NCBI RefSeq assembly: GCF_023243075.1 | Contig: NZ_JALKFZ020000180.1 | Coordinates: 1 to 64,000 of the forward strand | Origin: Frankia sp. AiPa1 | GTDB lineage: Bacteria; Actinomycetota; Actinomycetes; Frankiales; Frankiaceae | Reading direction: 5' to 3' | Length of the DNA stretch: 64,000 nucleotides | Shown: piece after piece, positions 63,346-64,000 of the stretch | Numbering within the stretch: the stretch's first letter is position 1 | Layout: each line of letters opens with the position of its first letter | Made by a program: the position numbers and the translations under genes | Notes under the pieces: model-generated | Databases searched by the model: none | The model's input: only the letters and a program-made list of their open reading frames with translations | What the model was told of the DNA's origin: nothing

Positions 63346-63722
63346 CGCAGCGGATGGCTACCGGAGTGTCCGGACCTGATATGAACTCCCATCGTGGACA
63401 ATCATCGTTGTCCCGCCACTGAAAGAGTTTCAGACCGCCCAGAAGAGACAGCCGAACACGATTCCACCTCACCTGGCCGTCCGGCGACGTCCGGCGACGT
63501 CCGGCGACACTGCAGGTATCCACAGGGATCGGGAACGCCCGGATTCCTGGATATGCCCGAGTATCGAACAGCCATGACCGTCCCAGCTGGCGATCGTCGT
63601 CCACAGCGTGCTCACATCCCGGATGGACACACTGGAGACCGACCCCACAGCGCCCCGGGCCCTATCCGCCTACCAGCGGCAGCCAGGCGGGACGGCCCGA
63701 CGCAGGGAGGAGGTACGCCTCG
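63346..63722. other. Intergenic stretch with a 10-bp tandem repeat
   Basis: Three copies of cgtccggcga lie at 63478-63507. No gene or tRNA is seen; a minus-strand frame through here has no family likeness. The end of the stretch carries the ribosome site gggaggagg of the next gene. Confidence 0.5.
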
Positions 63723-64000
63723 ATGCACGAGACCCTGCCGAGGGGAATCCGGCGTCCGCGTCTCGCCCGCTCCACCACATCCGGCTTCGGTGCCGGCGCC
63801 CGTCCGGGTGCGGGCATTGGCGCTGGTTTCGATTCCGGGATCCGCACGGGCCCCGGTGCCGGCATCGACCCCGTTACCGGCTCTGGCACCACGACCGGTT
63901 CTGGCACCACGACCGGTTCTGATTCCGGTTCTGGCATCGCCTCGTCGCCGGCCGAGGGCTCGTCCGAGCCGGCAGCCCCTGGCCGACAACGCGCCGGCCG
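63723..64000 (+). CDS. 5' end of a Gly/Thr/Ser-rich protein gene, cut by the window edge
   Basis: ATG at 63723, nine bases after the strong ribosome site gggaggagg, opens a frame that has no stop before the window ends (92 codons). After a basic start (MHETLPRGIRRPRLARS) the product is Gly/Ala-rich, then Gly/Thr/Ser-rich with two GSGTTT repeats, from an 18-bp DNA repeat near 63880-63919. Low-complexity N-terminal tracts like this occur in actinomycete envelope and signalling proteins. No domain is yet visible. A minus-strand frame (63662-63937) overlaps but lacks such a ribosome site. Confidence 0.5.
   Translation, partial: MHETLPRGIRRPRLARSTTSGFGAGARPGAGIGAGFDSGIRTGPGAGIDPVTGSGTTTGSGTTTGSDSGSGIASSPAEGSSEPAAPGRQRAG

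Noticed and set aside
1..64000. Insertion sequences, transposases, integrases or phage structural genes
   Set aside because: I looked for DDE transposase, serine or tyrosine recombinase and phage motifs in the large frames and found none.

Overview
The window is very GC-rich and its gene content points to a filamentous actinomycete, most likely Frankia or a close relative. Clues are an SsgA-like sporulation protein, an AfsR-type BTAD regulator, a PPOX/F420-type flavoprotein, a DinB/DUF664 protein, many GTG starts and three Hanks-type kinases. This placement is an inference from gene content; there is no rRNA or tRNA gene to confirm it.

Region 1 (about 0-31 kb) is a defence island. It opens with a HigBA-like toxin-antitoxin remnant (only the antitoxin is intact) lying between two CRISPR-repeat-like sequences. 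A large TIR-NB-ARC-TPR protein follows. The centrepiece (5.2-24.5 kb) is a Ser/Thr kinase followed by four tightly packed, mostly overlapping genes: a SNF2 helicase resembling DrmD of DISARM, an 1801-residue adenine-specific DNA methylase resembling DrmMI, a 2331-residue DExH helicase with zinc-binding and DUF1998-like regions plus a C-terminal nuclease-like domain, and a UvrD-like helicase with a RelE/ParE-like N-terminus. The cassette resembles class 1 DISARM and Druantia but matches neither. After an ArsR-regulated exporter come a two-gene RloA/RloB (AbiL-like) system and an AbiE-type pair that appears to sit inside a destroyed MFS exporter gene.

Region 2 (30.6-39.6 kb) holds two tandem paralogous membrane proteins, each with an N-terminal helical domain resembling effector-associated domains, one membrane span and a large external substrate-binding-like region. 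Facing them is a three-gene minus-strand operon: a Ser/Thr kinase, an HSPA12-like Hsp70 ATPase and a coiled-coil protein.

Region 3 (40-64 kb) is mostly chromosomal housekeeping and physiology: a PPOX protein, a membrane protein, an aldo/keto reductase with a MerR-type promoter, a DrrAB-like drug exporter with a repeated operator-like motif, an AfsR-like regulator, a DinB-like protein, SsgA, an MscS channel, LapA, a universal stress protein, a WD40 kinase coupled to a Cys-rich surface protein, an ECF sigma/anti-sigma pair and a lipoprotein substrate-binding protein. A 74-nt imperfect palindrome at 52.3 kb and a gene running off the right edge are also present. No insertion sequence, transposase, integrase or tRNA was recognised.
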